This document shows positions 1 through 7,160 of a DNA stretch of 49,246 nucleotides, piece by piece (position 1 is the first letter of the stretch; the number at the start of each line of letters is the position of its first letter). The DNA lies in NCBI GenBank assembly GCA_021787125.1, contig JAJYMI010000089.1, forward strand, positions 1-49,246, read 5' to 3'. Under the pieces are notes generated by a model. The model had not been told where the DNA came from, searched no databases, and worked only from the letters and a program-made list of their open reading frames with translations. The translations under genes and the position numbers were made by a program. The DNA comes from Thermoplasmata archaeon (GTDB lineage Archaea; Thermoplasmatota; Thermoplasmata; Thermoplasmatales; GCA-001856825).

Positions 1-150
1 TTGTCCATCATCGACATAGTTCAGTCTGATCCCTCTGTCTATCGTAGCATTGATGACTGAGCCACCGTACATATCAGGAAATGGGGAGACATCTGTTCCC
101 CCCCCACTGAAGCTTATTCGATAGGGACACACAACGGAGATCTTCTTCAT
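1..150 (-). CDS. GHMP-family sugar kinase, N-terminal part (cut by window edge)
   Basis: The open frame runs from an ATG at 150 off the left edge, giving 50 residues. It begins [20 protein letters not shown] and continues with a [11 protein letters not shown] segment. This is the N-terminal pattern of the D-glycero-D-manno-heptose-7-phosphate kinase (HddA-like) branch of GHMP kinases, where RISF.GGGTD lies near the sugar site. The protein would phosphorylate a sugar or sugar phosphate at the anomeric position; the exact substrate cannot be read. It diverges from the sulfoquinovose synthase gene and lies near a nucleotidyltransferase, so a glycan precursor role is likely. The glycine loop is encoded across an uninterrupted run of eight G. 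It is absent from the ORF track because it is partial. Confidence 0.72.
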   Translation of the reverse strand, partial: MKKISVVCPYRISFSGGGTDVSPFPDMYGGSVINATIDRGIRLNYVDDGQ

Positions 151-266
151 GCCGTACAATCATGAAGAAAACCAATCTTATTAATGGTGATGCAAGATCG
201 AAAGCCAAGGGAATGGCCTAGGTTCAAGAAGTTAAAATTAAAATCGGTCAATGAAATCCGTTCACT
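151..266. promoter_or_regulatory. Divergent promoter region, GHMP kinase / sulfoquinovose synthase
   Basis: On the plus strand the AT-rich element ttaaaattaaaat (232-244) ends 23 bp before the ATG at 267, the spacing of a leaderless archaeal gene. On the minus strand an ATTAATAAG element (about 177-186) sits roughly 30 bp before the ATG at 150. Inferred from spacing and composition only. Confidence 0.5.
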
Positions 267-1436
267 ATGAGAGTTCTGATACTTGGAGTCGACGGTTACA
301 TTGGCTGGACTCTGGCACAGAGGCTCGCTTCAAAGGGACACGACATTTATGGGGCAGATAACTTCTTCACGAGAAAAAGAGTCAAAGAGGTCGGATCTGA
401 ATCCGTCCTGCCAATACCTCCCATGGGCACGAGGCTCAAGAGGTTTGGCGACTTCTACCGGAAGGACATCAAGTTCTTCAGAGGGAACGTGGCAGACCCT
501 GATTTCATGTACCGCCTGTTTGAAGAGGTACGACCAGATGCAGTTTACCACCTGGCAGAACAGCGGTCCGCACCATACTCCATGATTGGTCTAAAACAGG
601 CCAACGAGACGATGGTCAGCAATCTGGTCAGCACAATCAATCTGGTATATGCAGCAAAGGACCTCAATCCCAATATCCACATAATAAAACTGGGCACCAT
701 GGGAGAATATGGGACTCCGAACATAGACATAACTGAGGGGTTCATGGAGATAGAGTTCCGGGGGAGGAAGGACACCGTGCCATTCCCGAGGAACGCAAGC
801 TCCTGGTATCACTGGACGAAGGTGCACGACTCCAACAACCTCATGTTTGCGAACAGGATTTGGAAACTGAAAATAACCGACGTTATGCAGGGGGTCGTGT
901 ATGGGACTGCAACAAAGGAAATTGAGAAATCACGACTCTACACCAGGTTCGATATAGATGAGGTGTGGGGGACGGCGCTGAATAGATTTGCAGCGCAGGC
1001 AGTGGCAGGTCTCCCTATTACTCCATATGGCAAAGGGAACCAGAAGAGGGGGTTCCTCTCGCTGGAAGACAGCATCACCTGTCTGAACTTGGCTCTGGAA
1101 AAACCGCCCAAAGATGGCGAATACAGGGTACTGAATCAGTTTGACCAGTACTATTCAGTGAACTTCCTGGCAGAAACTGTCAGCGAAGTGTTCAAGGACA
1201 TCTCCGGCAAGTCACCTGAGATCAAACATGTAGATAATCCCAGAGTGGAGGCGGAGGAACACTATTACAATCCAGACCACAAGAAACTGTACGATCTCGG
1301 TTACAGGCCATCTGGAGATTTGAGAAAGGATATCGGAAAAATAATCACTGACCTGCTGGATCACAAGGAGAAGTGCAAGGAACTGAAGAAGGTAATAATG
1401 CCCAGGACATTCTGGAGAAAGAGCTCAGGGCTCTGA
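267..1436 (+). CDS. agl3: UDP-sulfoquinovose synthase (SQD1/Agl3 family)
   Basis: A short-chain dehydrogenase/epimerase-fold enzyme that converts UDP-glucose and sulfite to UDP-sulfoquinovose using bound NAD. The Rossmann motif GVDGYIG is at residues 7-13. The family's TMGEYGTPNIDI stretch places Thr144, and Tyr181-x3-Lys185 is in YHWTKVHDS, matching the Thr-Tyr-Lys catalytic set of SQD1. Further family blocks are QGVVYG, WGTALNRF and YGKGNQKRGFL. Length 389 aa is usual. In Sulfolobus the homologue Agl3 supplies sulfoquinovose for the S-layer N-glycan, and T. acidophilum carries a 6-C-sulfonated sugar on its surface glycoprotein, so a surface-glycan role is the best inference. It converges with, and overlaps by 12 bp, the nucleotidyltransferase gene. 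Confidence 0.93.
   Translation: MRVLILGVDGYIGWTLAQRLASKGHDIYGADNFFTRKRVKEVGSESVLPIPPMGTRLKRFGDFYRKDIKFFRGNVADPDFMYRLFEEVRPDAVYHLAEQRSAPYSMIGLKQANETMVSNLVSTINLVYAAKDLNPNIHIIKLGTMGEYGTPNIDITEGFMEIEFRGRKDTVPFPRNASSWYHWTKVHDSNNLMFANRIWKLKITDVMQGVVYGTATKEIEKSRLYTRFDIDEVWGTALNRFAAQAVAGLPITPYGKGNQKRGFLSLEDSITCLNLALEKPPKDGEYRVLNQFDQYYSVNFLAETVSEVFKDISGKSPEIKHVDNPRVEAEEHYYNPDHKKLYDLGYRPSGDLRKDIGKIITDLLDHKEKCKELKKVIMPRTFWRKSSGL
1420..1434. terminator. Short inverted repeat at convergent gene ends
   Basis: AGAGC (1420-1424) and GCTCT (1430-1434) flank five bases and lie inside the overlap of the two convergent genes, touching both stop codons (TGA 1434-1436 plus, 1425-1427 minus). The arms are only 5 bp, so chance is a real possibility. 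Confidence 0.25.
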
Positions 1437-2192
1437 ACCGCCACTTTGCCCTGACTCCTTGACCGCGTGTCTATAGGTCGCTTCGAGAACGAGTCTGTAA
1501 TCTTCTGCCCGACCGACGCTCACCCAGGAGCGGCTTGGCACTTCAATCGCTTCAAACTTTGTTCCTGATTTAATCGCTGCAGCTATTGCATCCGTCAACT
1601 CCGCCTTCCCGTCTTTGTAAGATATGAGGTCGAATATCTGGGGCGGCAGATAGTACAGAGCGCACAGCGCGTAATTGGATGGTGGATTCACTGGTTTTTC
1701 GACGACTGCTGTCACTTCCTTGAGGTCTCTTTCATCAGAAAGTACAGCAACACCGTACCTCCTCGGATTGTCCACTCTCATTACGAATAGCTTCCATTTT
1801 CCGTCGATCTCAGCACCTCTGAGTACCTCCCGGTATCTATCGATATCGAGAACCATTCCATCCCCTGCTGCCAGAAGAAATCCCTCACCCTCTGCGAACT
1901 CTCTCGCTGCAAGGACAGCATCTCCGAATCCCCTCCTCTCATTCTGGAAGTAGATTTTCACCGAGGGAAAGATTCTCCTCAGATAGTTTTGGGTTAGAGT
2001 ATCTGATGGGTCCAGAACGACTGCGATATCTTCGATTCCGATTTTCTCAAGTTTGGTCATGAGAACGTCGATTATCGGTCTCAATATGAGCGAGCCGCTC
2101 CTGAAATCATAGACGTTCAGGAGTTCCTTTCTTACCAGTCCATTCAGGCCCGACCTCTTTCCAAGACCCGCGGCCGTTATGATCGCCTTCAT
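1425..2192 (-). CDS. Sugar-1-phosphate nucleotidyltransferase
   Basis: A 255-aa NTP_transferase-family protein. It opens with MKAIITAAGLGKRSG, a form of the nucleotide-binding G-x-G-x-R signature near the start, and has the LLAAGDGMV block corresponding to the metal-binding Asp region and a VVEKPVNPPSNYAL segment typical of glucose-1-phosphate uridylyl/thymidylyltransferases. It probably activates a sugar-1-phosphate with UTP, dTTP or GTP. UDP-glucose for the neighbouring sulfoquinovose synthase, or activation of the product of the GHMP kinase, are both reasonable. Substrate is not determinable from sequence. A TATA-like GGTTTTATACAA lies just upstream on the minus strand. Confidence 0.85.
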   Translation of the reverse strand: MKAIITAAGLGKRSGLNGLVRKELLNVYDFRSGSLILRPIIDVLMTKLEKIGIEDIAVVLDPSDTLTQNYLRRIFPSVKIYFQNERRGFGDAVLAAREFAEGEGFLLAAGDGMVLDIDRYREVLRGAEIDGKWKLFVMRVDNPRRYGVAVLSDERDLKEVTAVVEKPVNPPSNYALCALYYLPPQIFDLISYKDGKAELTDAIAAAIKSGTKFEAIEVPSRSWVSVGRAEDYRLVLEATYRHAVKESGQSGGSEP

Positions 2193-2323
2193 TTTCTAAA
2201 GAGGAAATGAGCAAATTGTATAAAACCTAAACTAGTCATTTCATAACGCGTGAGGTGAACACAACGAGCACCGTCATCTTTGATAATAGACTATATTTTA
2301 AACGGTGAAAGGATAGGGGTGAG
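2193..2323. promoter_or_regulatory. Divergent promoters, nucleotidyltransferase / CaCA exchanger
   Basis: Plus strand: ctatattttaaacgg (about 2291-2305) lies about 20-30 bp before the GTG at 2324. Minus strand: ggttttatacaa (about 2215-2226) lies 23-34 bp before the ATG at 2192. Both fit the archaeal TATA position for leaderless or near-leaderless transcripts. Confidence 0.5.
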
Positions 2324-3283
2324 GTGACATCATCATTCCTTCCCGTATCAGAGGTTGCCGGGGGAATTGTGATGCTGATTGTGAGTTCATTCATTCTCAC
2401 TCTCACGATAGAAGAAATTGGCAAGAGGGGGAAATTCACCGAAAGATTCACCGGAACTGTGATCAGCCCGATCTTCACTGCCATGCCAGAACTGGTCATA
2501 ATTATCATAGCCCTGGTACTGGTCGGAAAAGAGCCAGGCTCGGAGGTAGCCGCAGGGACGATAATAGGCGAACCGTTCATGGTTTCAGCAATAGGTTTTC
2601 CAGTAGTGGCCCTGACTCTTCTTTTGGTCAGAAGAAAGAGGAAGATAGAAGCCATCGACCCAATCCTGTCAAAGTCTCTCATATACTTCGGACTCGTCTT
2701 TCCGATAATGCTTATCCCGCTGTTCTTCGGTTTTGTGGCAGTAAGGATAACAGTTGCGGCCGTGTTAGTTCTTCTCTATTTGGTGTTCCTTCTGTTTGTG
2801 AAGGGAAAGGAGACGTTTGAAGAGGAAGCCACCTCTATCAGGATAAGGAATAGGGCGCTGTTATCATTGATTGTAGCATCCGGAGTCGTCCTCCTAATAG
2901 GCGGATCGACAATGCTCGTTCAAGGAATAGACAGTCTTTCTTTGCAGACCGGAATAAACCGGGAACTGATTACAATCCTGCTGGTCCCGATAGGCACAAT
3001 CGTTCCAGAAACAATGAATGCGATCATATGGGCCCTGAGGAGCAAGACGAGTCTCGCAATAGGAGCAATGGCTGGAGAGGAGATGTATTTTGCAACATTC
3101 TTCCCCGCACTAGGTATCCTGGCGAGCCAGTGGGTAGTAACTTTCAATGGTATCGTAGCCATACTGCTTACCTCTTCATTCTCTATAGCACTAGGTCTGA
3201 TCACTTATAGATTCAGGAATGCAGTTTATGTCTACGTAATCTATCTTGCATCTTTTCTGATATTTCTGTTGTTCATTTACTAA
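2324..3283 (+). CDS. CaCA-type cation exchanger, divergent alpha repeats
   Basis: A 319-aa polytopic membrane protein with about ten hydrophobic helices in two halves, as in sodium/calcium exchangers. Half one has FTAMPELVIIIIALVLVGKE followed by GTIIGEPF; half two has GTIVPETMNAIIWAL followed by GAMAGEEM. The Pro-Glu pair of each alpha repeat is kept. The usual GN.(I/V)GSN segment is replaced by GTIIGEP and GAMAGEE, so the ion site differs from canonical YrbG/CAX-type exchangers and the transported ion is uncertain. The start is GTG. A charged loop (KGKETFEEEATSIRIRNR) separates the halves. It stands alone upstream of the rib operon. Confidence 0.8.
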   Translation: MTSSFLPVSEVAGGIVMLIVSSFILTLTIEEIGKRGKFTERFTGTVISPIFTAMPELVIIIIALVLVGKEPGSEVAAGTIIGEPFMVSAIGFPVVALTLLLVRRKRKIEAIDPILSKSLIYFGLVFPIMLIPLFFGFVAVRITVAAVLVLLYLVFLLFVKGKETFEEEATSIRIRNRALLSLIVASGVVLLIGGSTMLVQGIDSLSLQTGINRELITILLVPIGTIVPETMNAIIWALRSKTSLAIGAMAGEEMYFATFFPALGILASQWVVTFNGIVAILLTSSFSIALGLITYRFRNAVYVYVIYLASFLIFLLFIY

Positions 3284-3296
3284 TTTTTGGGTAAAT
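3275..3296. terminator. Inverted repeat straddling the exchanger stop codon
   Basis: ATTTAC (3275-3280) and GTAAAT (3291-3296) are perfectly complementary with a ten-base spacer that contains the TAA stop (3281-3283) and a T-run. It could fold as a 3'-end hairpin; its AT content makes chance likelier. Confidence 0.3.
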
Positions 3297-3343
3297 CCAA
3301 TAAAATAGGAAATGTTAAAATATTGTCCCTGACTAACGGAAAT

Positions 3344-4003
3344 ATGACCGACCTATCTGGATCATCGCTCTCGAATATAAAAGAGAGACTTCTGAATGGA
3401 TCCCCATTGATAGTTTACGATTTTGATGGCAGAGAAGAGGAGGCGGATATGGTATTTTACGCCGGGGCAGTGACCTGGAAATCGATCAACCAGCTGAGGA
3501 AGGATGCTGGAGGGCTCATATGTTACGTTACCGGAAGGGACGAAGCGGGCACGATCGGACTGAACTTCCTTACGGACGAGTGGAGGAAACATCCGGTTTA
3601 CCAGAACCTCATCAAGAAGCCCTCCTACGGTGACTACCCCTCGTTTATGATGTGGGTCAACCACGTTTCAGTCGGTACCGGAATCTCAGATTCTGACAGA
3701 GCAAACACGATAAGAGAACTTCACAATCTACTGACAGACCATGTACAAAACAAGGGAGAATACTTCCTGAAAAATTTCTATGCGCCAGGCCACGTTCCTG
3801 TGCTCGCGTCCAGAGGACTGGACGAGAGAAAAGGACACACAGAACTTGTATCACACATCGCAGATCTCGTGGGTCTTCCGAGGAGCATGGTCATAGCAGA
3901 AATGCTCGGAGACGGAAAGAGCCTGAAGAGAGCTGGAGCAGAAGAATACGCTTCTAGGAACAACCTGATATTTCTGGAAGGAAAAGAGATAATAAAGAGT
4001 TGA
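3344..4003 (+). CDS. ribB: 3,4-dihydroxy-2-butanone-4-phosphate synthase
   Basis: Makes the four-carbon unit of riboflavin from ribulose-5-phosphate. Family blocks are visible: DFDGREEEADMVF (acidic metal-binding loop), NHVSVGTGISDSDRANTI, APGHVPVLASRG and GHTELV. The ORF track begins at a TTG (3287), but the ATG at 3344 is better: it gives a normal 219-aa protein and has a gttaaaatattg TATA-like element about 25 bp before it, as for a leaderless transcript. It is the first gene of ribB-ribC-ribH, with the next gene 5 bp downstream. Confidence 0.93.
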   Translation: MTDLSGSSLSNIKERLLNGSPLIVYDFDGREEEADMVFYAGAVTWKSINQLRKDAGGLICYVTGRDEAGTIGLNFLTDEWRKHPVYQNLIKKPSYGDYPSFMMWVNHVSVGTGISDSDRANTIRELHNLLTDHVQNKGEYFLKNFYAPGHVPVLASRGLDERKGHTELVSHIADLVGLPRSMVIAEMLGDGKSLKRAGAEEYASRNNLIFLEGKEIIKS

Positions 4004-4008
4004 GCAAG

Positions 4009-4479
4009 ATGACGAAGTACGGAATCGTTGATACAACTTTCTCACGGGTGGATATGGGCAGGTTTGCATACGAAATTATACGGAAAGAAGACCCGGACGG
4101 AGAGATACTGCGATACACAGTTCCCGGCATAAAGGACATGCCCGTCGGAGCAACAAAGCTCTTTGAGCAGGGGTGTGAGGGTGTTATTACGCTTGGCTGG
4201 GTAGGGAAGACCAAGCTGGACAAGTACAGTTATCTCGCAACGAGCATCGGTCTGATTCAAGCACAATTGCTCGCCAAGAGGCACATAATGGACGTAACCA
4301 TACACGAGGATGAGGTGGAAGAATCCCAGCTGTTTGCGCTAGCAAAAGATAGGGCATCAAAGCACGCGGCAAACCTGGTGAAGCTGGTGAGAGATGGTGG
4401 GCGCTCTCTGTCGTCCATGGCCGGACAGGGATTGAGGCAAGGCTATAATAATGCAGGACAAATCCTGGGCGAGGATTAA
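4009..4479 (+). CDS. ribC: Archaeal riboflavin synthase
   Basis: Dismutation of two 6,7-dimethyl-8-ribityllumazine molecules to riboflavin by the archaeal enzyme type, which is unrelated to bacterial RibE and related to lumazine synthase. The sequence starts [17 protein letters not shown] and contains [27 protein letters not shown], both characteristic of archaeal RibC. The ATG at 4009 is preferred over the TTG at 4000, which would overlap the ribB stop. 156 aa is a normal length. It lies between ribB and ribH in one operon. Confidence 0.93.
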   Translation: MTKYGIVDTTFSRVDMGRFAYEIIRKEDPDGEILRYTVPGIKDMPVGATKLFEQGCEGVITLGWVGKTKLDKYSYLATSIGLIQAQLLAKRHIMDVTIHEDEVEESQLFALAKDRASKHAANLVKLVRDGGRSLSSMAGQGLRQGYNNAGQILGED

Positions 4480-4480
4480 C

Positions 4481-4891
4481 ATGCCAAGAATTGGACTAGT
4501 TGTTTCTGACTTCAACTACGACATAACGTCTCTAATGCACAAGAAGGCCGAGGAGCAATCCGAACTCCTGGGCTTTGAGCACGAGTCCATCAGGGTCCCA
4601 GGCGTCTTCGATATGCCGCTGGCGGTGAAGCTGCTTCTGAAGAAGAAGAGCATCGATGGAGTTGCTCTTATAGGGGCAGTGATAAAGGGGGAAACAAGGC
4701 ACGACGATCTTGTGATAAATCAATCGGTCAGAAAGATAGTCGACCTGTCCAACGAGTATGAGAAACCAGTCACGATAGGAATAATCGGACCCGGAGCTGA
4801 GCACGACCAGGCAGTGGCGAGGATTGAGGAATACTCTACAAGGGCTGTGGAATCTCTGGCAAAACTGCTAAAGGCATTCAAGAAGAACTGA
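4481..4891 (+). CDS. ribH: 6,7-dimethyl-8-ribityllumazine synthase
   Basis: Condenses the ribB product with 5-amino-6-ribitylaminouracil. The blocks [18 protein letters not shown] and [16 protein letters not shown] are the phosphate/substrate-binding motifs of lumazine synthase. The ORF track start (4451) overlaps ribC by about 30 bp; the ATG at 4481, one base after the ribC stop, gives the usual 137 residues and [12 protein letters not shown] as N terminus. It is the last gene of the operon. No pyrimidine reductase is adjacent, but one is encoded at 24735-25373. Confidence 0.93.
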   Translation: MPRIGLVVSDFNYDITSLMHKKAEEQSELLGFEHESIRVPGVFDMPLAVKLLLKKKSIDGVALIGAVIKGETRHDDLVINQSVRKIVDLSNEYEKPVTIGIIGPGAEHDQAVARIEEYSTRAVESLAKLLKAFKKN

Positions 4892-4999
4892 CAAACAAGC
4901 CTAGTGCGGACGAACCCTCCTCAAACAGAAATATTCTAGGTCTCAAACCCGCCCACCAATCAGCAGCCTATCTAAGATAGTCCTGATGCAGAGGAAAGA

Positions 5000-5016
5000 G
5001 ATCGATCAAATCGATC
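5000..5016. terminator. Perfect 7-bp hairpin between convergent genes
   Basis: GATCGAT (5000-5006), loop CAA, ATCGATC (5010-5016). Read on the minus strand it follows a T7 run (5043-5049) directly behind the TAA stop of the secreted-protein gene; on the plus strand it lies about 110 bp after ribH. T-rich tracts are the known core of archaeal intrinsic termination. Confidence 0.45.
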
Positions 5017-5049
5017 AGAACTGGAAGACAAAATTAAGAAATAAAAAAA

Positions 5050-6666
5050 TTAAGTTGCGACAGCTTCTAGGTCATATACCGCTATGTTGAACTGCCCATT
5101 TCCACCGTTAATTGACATGGGAACGTTGTTCACGAGAGCGTTTAGAACAAGACTGTTCGAAGATCCGACAGGATTCTCAAGACTTACACTGCCTGCAAAT
5201 AAGAACTCGCTGTTGTTGGCTGAAGTTACTTGGCTCGTCAGTACTCCATATAGTGACGATTCAAGTCCTGCAATAGCTAATACGTCAGAGGCTAGATTTG
5301 CCCATCCAGATACGGGCGACCATCCATCAGCTGCAGCTATTACGCCTATAAATGAAAGAGCCATTCCAAAGAGTGAGTTTATGTAAGGCCAGACGTTGCT
5401 TGCTGATGAGGTCATAGTGTCTTCTATGGAAGACCATGACGAATTTTCTCCATTATACATTGAGTAATTGCTTGTTCCTATATAGGAAGACGAAATGAGA
5501 TATCTCTGAAGGTTGTGAGGCTCCATCAGAGACCACGTTGATCCTTGGGTCAGGTTCATTGAACCCATTTTAAACTGATTGTTACTTTGTACGTTAAGAG
5601 AAGAAATTTCGCTCATGTAATTGTAATCGTTGGACGGCTGGTAGCCTCCTGCGGTGTAAACATATAGCCTGAACTGGTCTAAAGTGACGGACCCAACAGC
5701 ATAAATCATAATTGCATGTGGAGGATTCTCGCTTAGAGGAAGGGCGTTAAAACCGATTATCCTATCTGCCCATATCCCGTTGACATAAGGAGAAGTATAA
5801 GAACTATTGGACAGTACTGAATAGGAAACAGAGCTACTGTTGTCGTTTACTTGGCCAGGATGGAAGAAGGTCTCTTGGGTCGTGGATCCCAAGAAAATAC
5901 TTAGATCGATTAACTCGTTGTTGTTGGAGAGGATAGAATTGTTTGCCCACGCTAAAGGAATGGTTTCATTGCTGATGGACGTCGACTTGATCAGAGACCA
6001 GAAATTGCTGTGGTTTCCTCCTCCGATTCCCAGAGGTAGGTCATTCGTTCCCACAATTGCCGGCGACGTTGTGGGAGAAATGTAAACGTATCCCTTCATT
6101 GATGAAAGAGACGGGTGATCTTGGAATGTCAGGTTGCTTAGATGGTGGTATCCGTATATCTTAGTCACATTAAGGAAATTGCCTGTAGGTAGAACGTAGA
6201 ATGCAGGGTCGAACGATACTACCACTGACTGATAGGAAATCACAGTCGTTGAATTTTCAGTGTAGTAGTAAGAGACCTCTGCTACGAAGGACGTCATCGC
6301 TCCCAAGTTTCCAGTGTGCATAAAGTAGGACGTCCAGTTATCCGCAATAGAATAGAAACCGTAGGACAGGTTTGAGATAAGATCTCCCGTTGAGTTGGTT
6401 GTTCCATTGAAGAGAGGTGTGATGTTTGCGTAAGATTGCAACCCGGTGCTTACTGTGGGCGAGGGGTTTACGTAGATCTGAACAGACGCATAGAGAAACT
6501 GTACAGAAGTTTCGTTGAGACTTGAGGAGGTAGGAGCGACGGACAGCACAAGTCCAGGTCCCAATTCCCTAGAGGGCTGACTTGAAGAGTGTTCGTAAAG
6601 TCCTATTCCCAAAGACAGGGATGCAACCACCAAAATTGCAACTACGACTACTACCGTTCTATTCAC
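5050..6666 (-). CDS. Large secreted or membrane-anchored sequon-rich protein
   Basis: 538 aa, no family recognised. Residues about 4-24 (VVVVVAILVVASLSLGIGLY) form a signal peptide or N-terminal anchor. The rest is rich in Ser, Thr, Asn and Tyr with well over a dozen N-x-S/T sequons and few charges, as expected of a glycosylated protein outside an acidophile cell. Near the C terminus (roughly residues 425-475) is a hydrophobic, Ala/Gly-rich stretch (SLFGMALSFIGVIAAADGW...ASDVLAIAGL) that could be a second membrane segment or a buried hairpin. A TATA-like caattttaaac lies upstream on the minus strand and a T-run follows the stop. Lineage-specific surface protein is the most I can support. Confidence 0.7.
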   Translation of the reverse strand: MNRTVVVVVAILVVASLSLGIGLYEHSSSQPSRELGPGLVLSVAPTSSSLNETSVQFLYASVQIYVNPSPTVSTGLQSYANITPLFNGTTNSTGDLISNLSYGFYSIADNWTSYFMHTGNLGAMTSFVAEVSYYYTENSTTVISYQSVVVSFDPAFYVLPTGNFLNVTKIYGYHHLSNLTFQDHPSLSSMKGYVYISPTTSPAIVGTNDLPLGIGGGNHSNFWSLIKSTSISNETIPLAWANNSILSNNNELIDLSIFLGSTTQETFFHPGQVNDNSSSVSYSVLSNSSYTSPYVNGIWADRIIGFNALPLSENPPHAIMIYAVGSVTLDQFRLYVYTAGGYQPSNDYNYMSEISSLNVQSNNQFKMGSMNLTQGSTWSLMEPHNLQRYLISSSYIGTSNYSMYNGENSSWSSIEDTMTSSASNVWPYINSLFGMALSFIGVIAAADGWSPVSGWANLASDVLAIAGLESSLYGVLTSQVTSANNSEFLFAGSVSLENPVGSSNSLVLNALVNNVPMSINGGNGQFNIAVYDLEAVAT

Positions 6667-6831
6667 AAATCAACTCTTGAATTCCGTTTAAAATTGTTTC
6701 GTAGCAAAAAAAAAACAAAATCGGGAGAATATTTTAACTAGACTGGGTAAGTTTGACTGGACCATTGTCTTTACCACAGATTTTAAGAATTAAGAATAAC
6801 AACTCGCTGAAATGCTGCTCCAATCAGAGTC

Positions 6832-7041
6832 CTAGACAATAATCACAACAATCCACAAGACCAAAAGCAGGTAAAGGATAGTATACATTATCCAGTGCTC
6901 TCTTTGAAACTTCAGATTAGCCCTGAAGACGGTATCCATACTCGTATCAAGGTTGTCATTATATATTTTCCATACGATCCCATAGTAGATGATCAGAACG
7001 ACCGTAACGAAAATCGATAGGGCTAGATTCATCCGATTCAT
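6832..7041 (-). CDS. Small two-helix membrane protein
   Basis: 69 aa. Two hydrophobic segments, about residues 6-25 (LALSIFVTVVLIIYYGIVWK) and 51-69, flank a charged loop containing FRANLKFQREHW. There are no recognised motifs. The ORF fits between flanking genes with AT-rich promoter-like sequence on its upstream side (gttatatctc on the minus strand) and a run of T on its transcript about 120 bp downstream (A10 at 6705-6714 in the plus strand). It is probably real because of its membrane topology, but function is unknown. Confidence 0.5.
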   Translation of the reverse strand: MNRMNLALSIFVTVVLIIYYGIVWKIYNDNLDTSMDTVFRANLKFQREHWIMYTILYLLLVLWIVVIIV

Positions 7042-7160
7042 CGAGTCAATTTAAGAAAGAGATATAACGTCTTCTTAATGCCCTGAGGAATTTTTCAAGA
7101 GTTCAAAAAGCACCAGAAGTGGATAAGAACATTTTTTTAATTCAAGGCTATCTGAACTAA

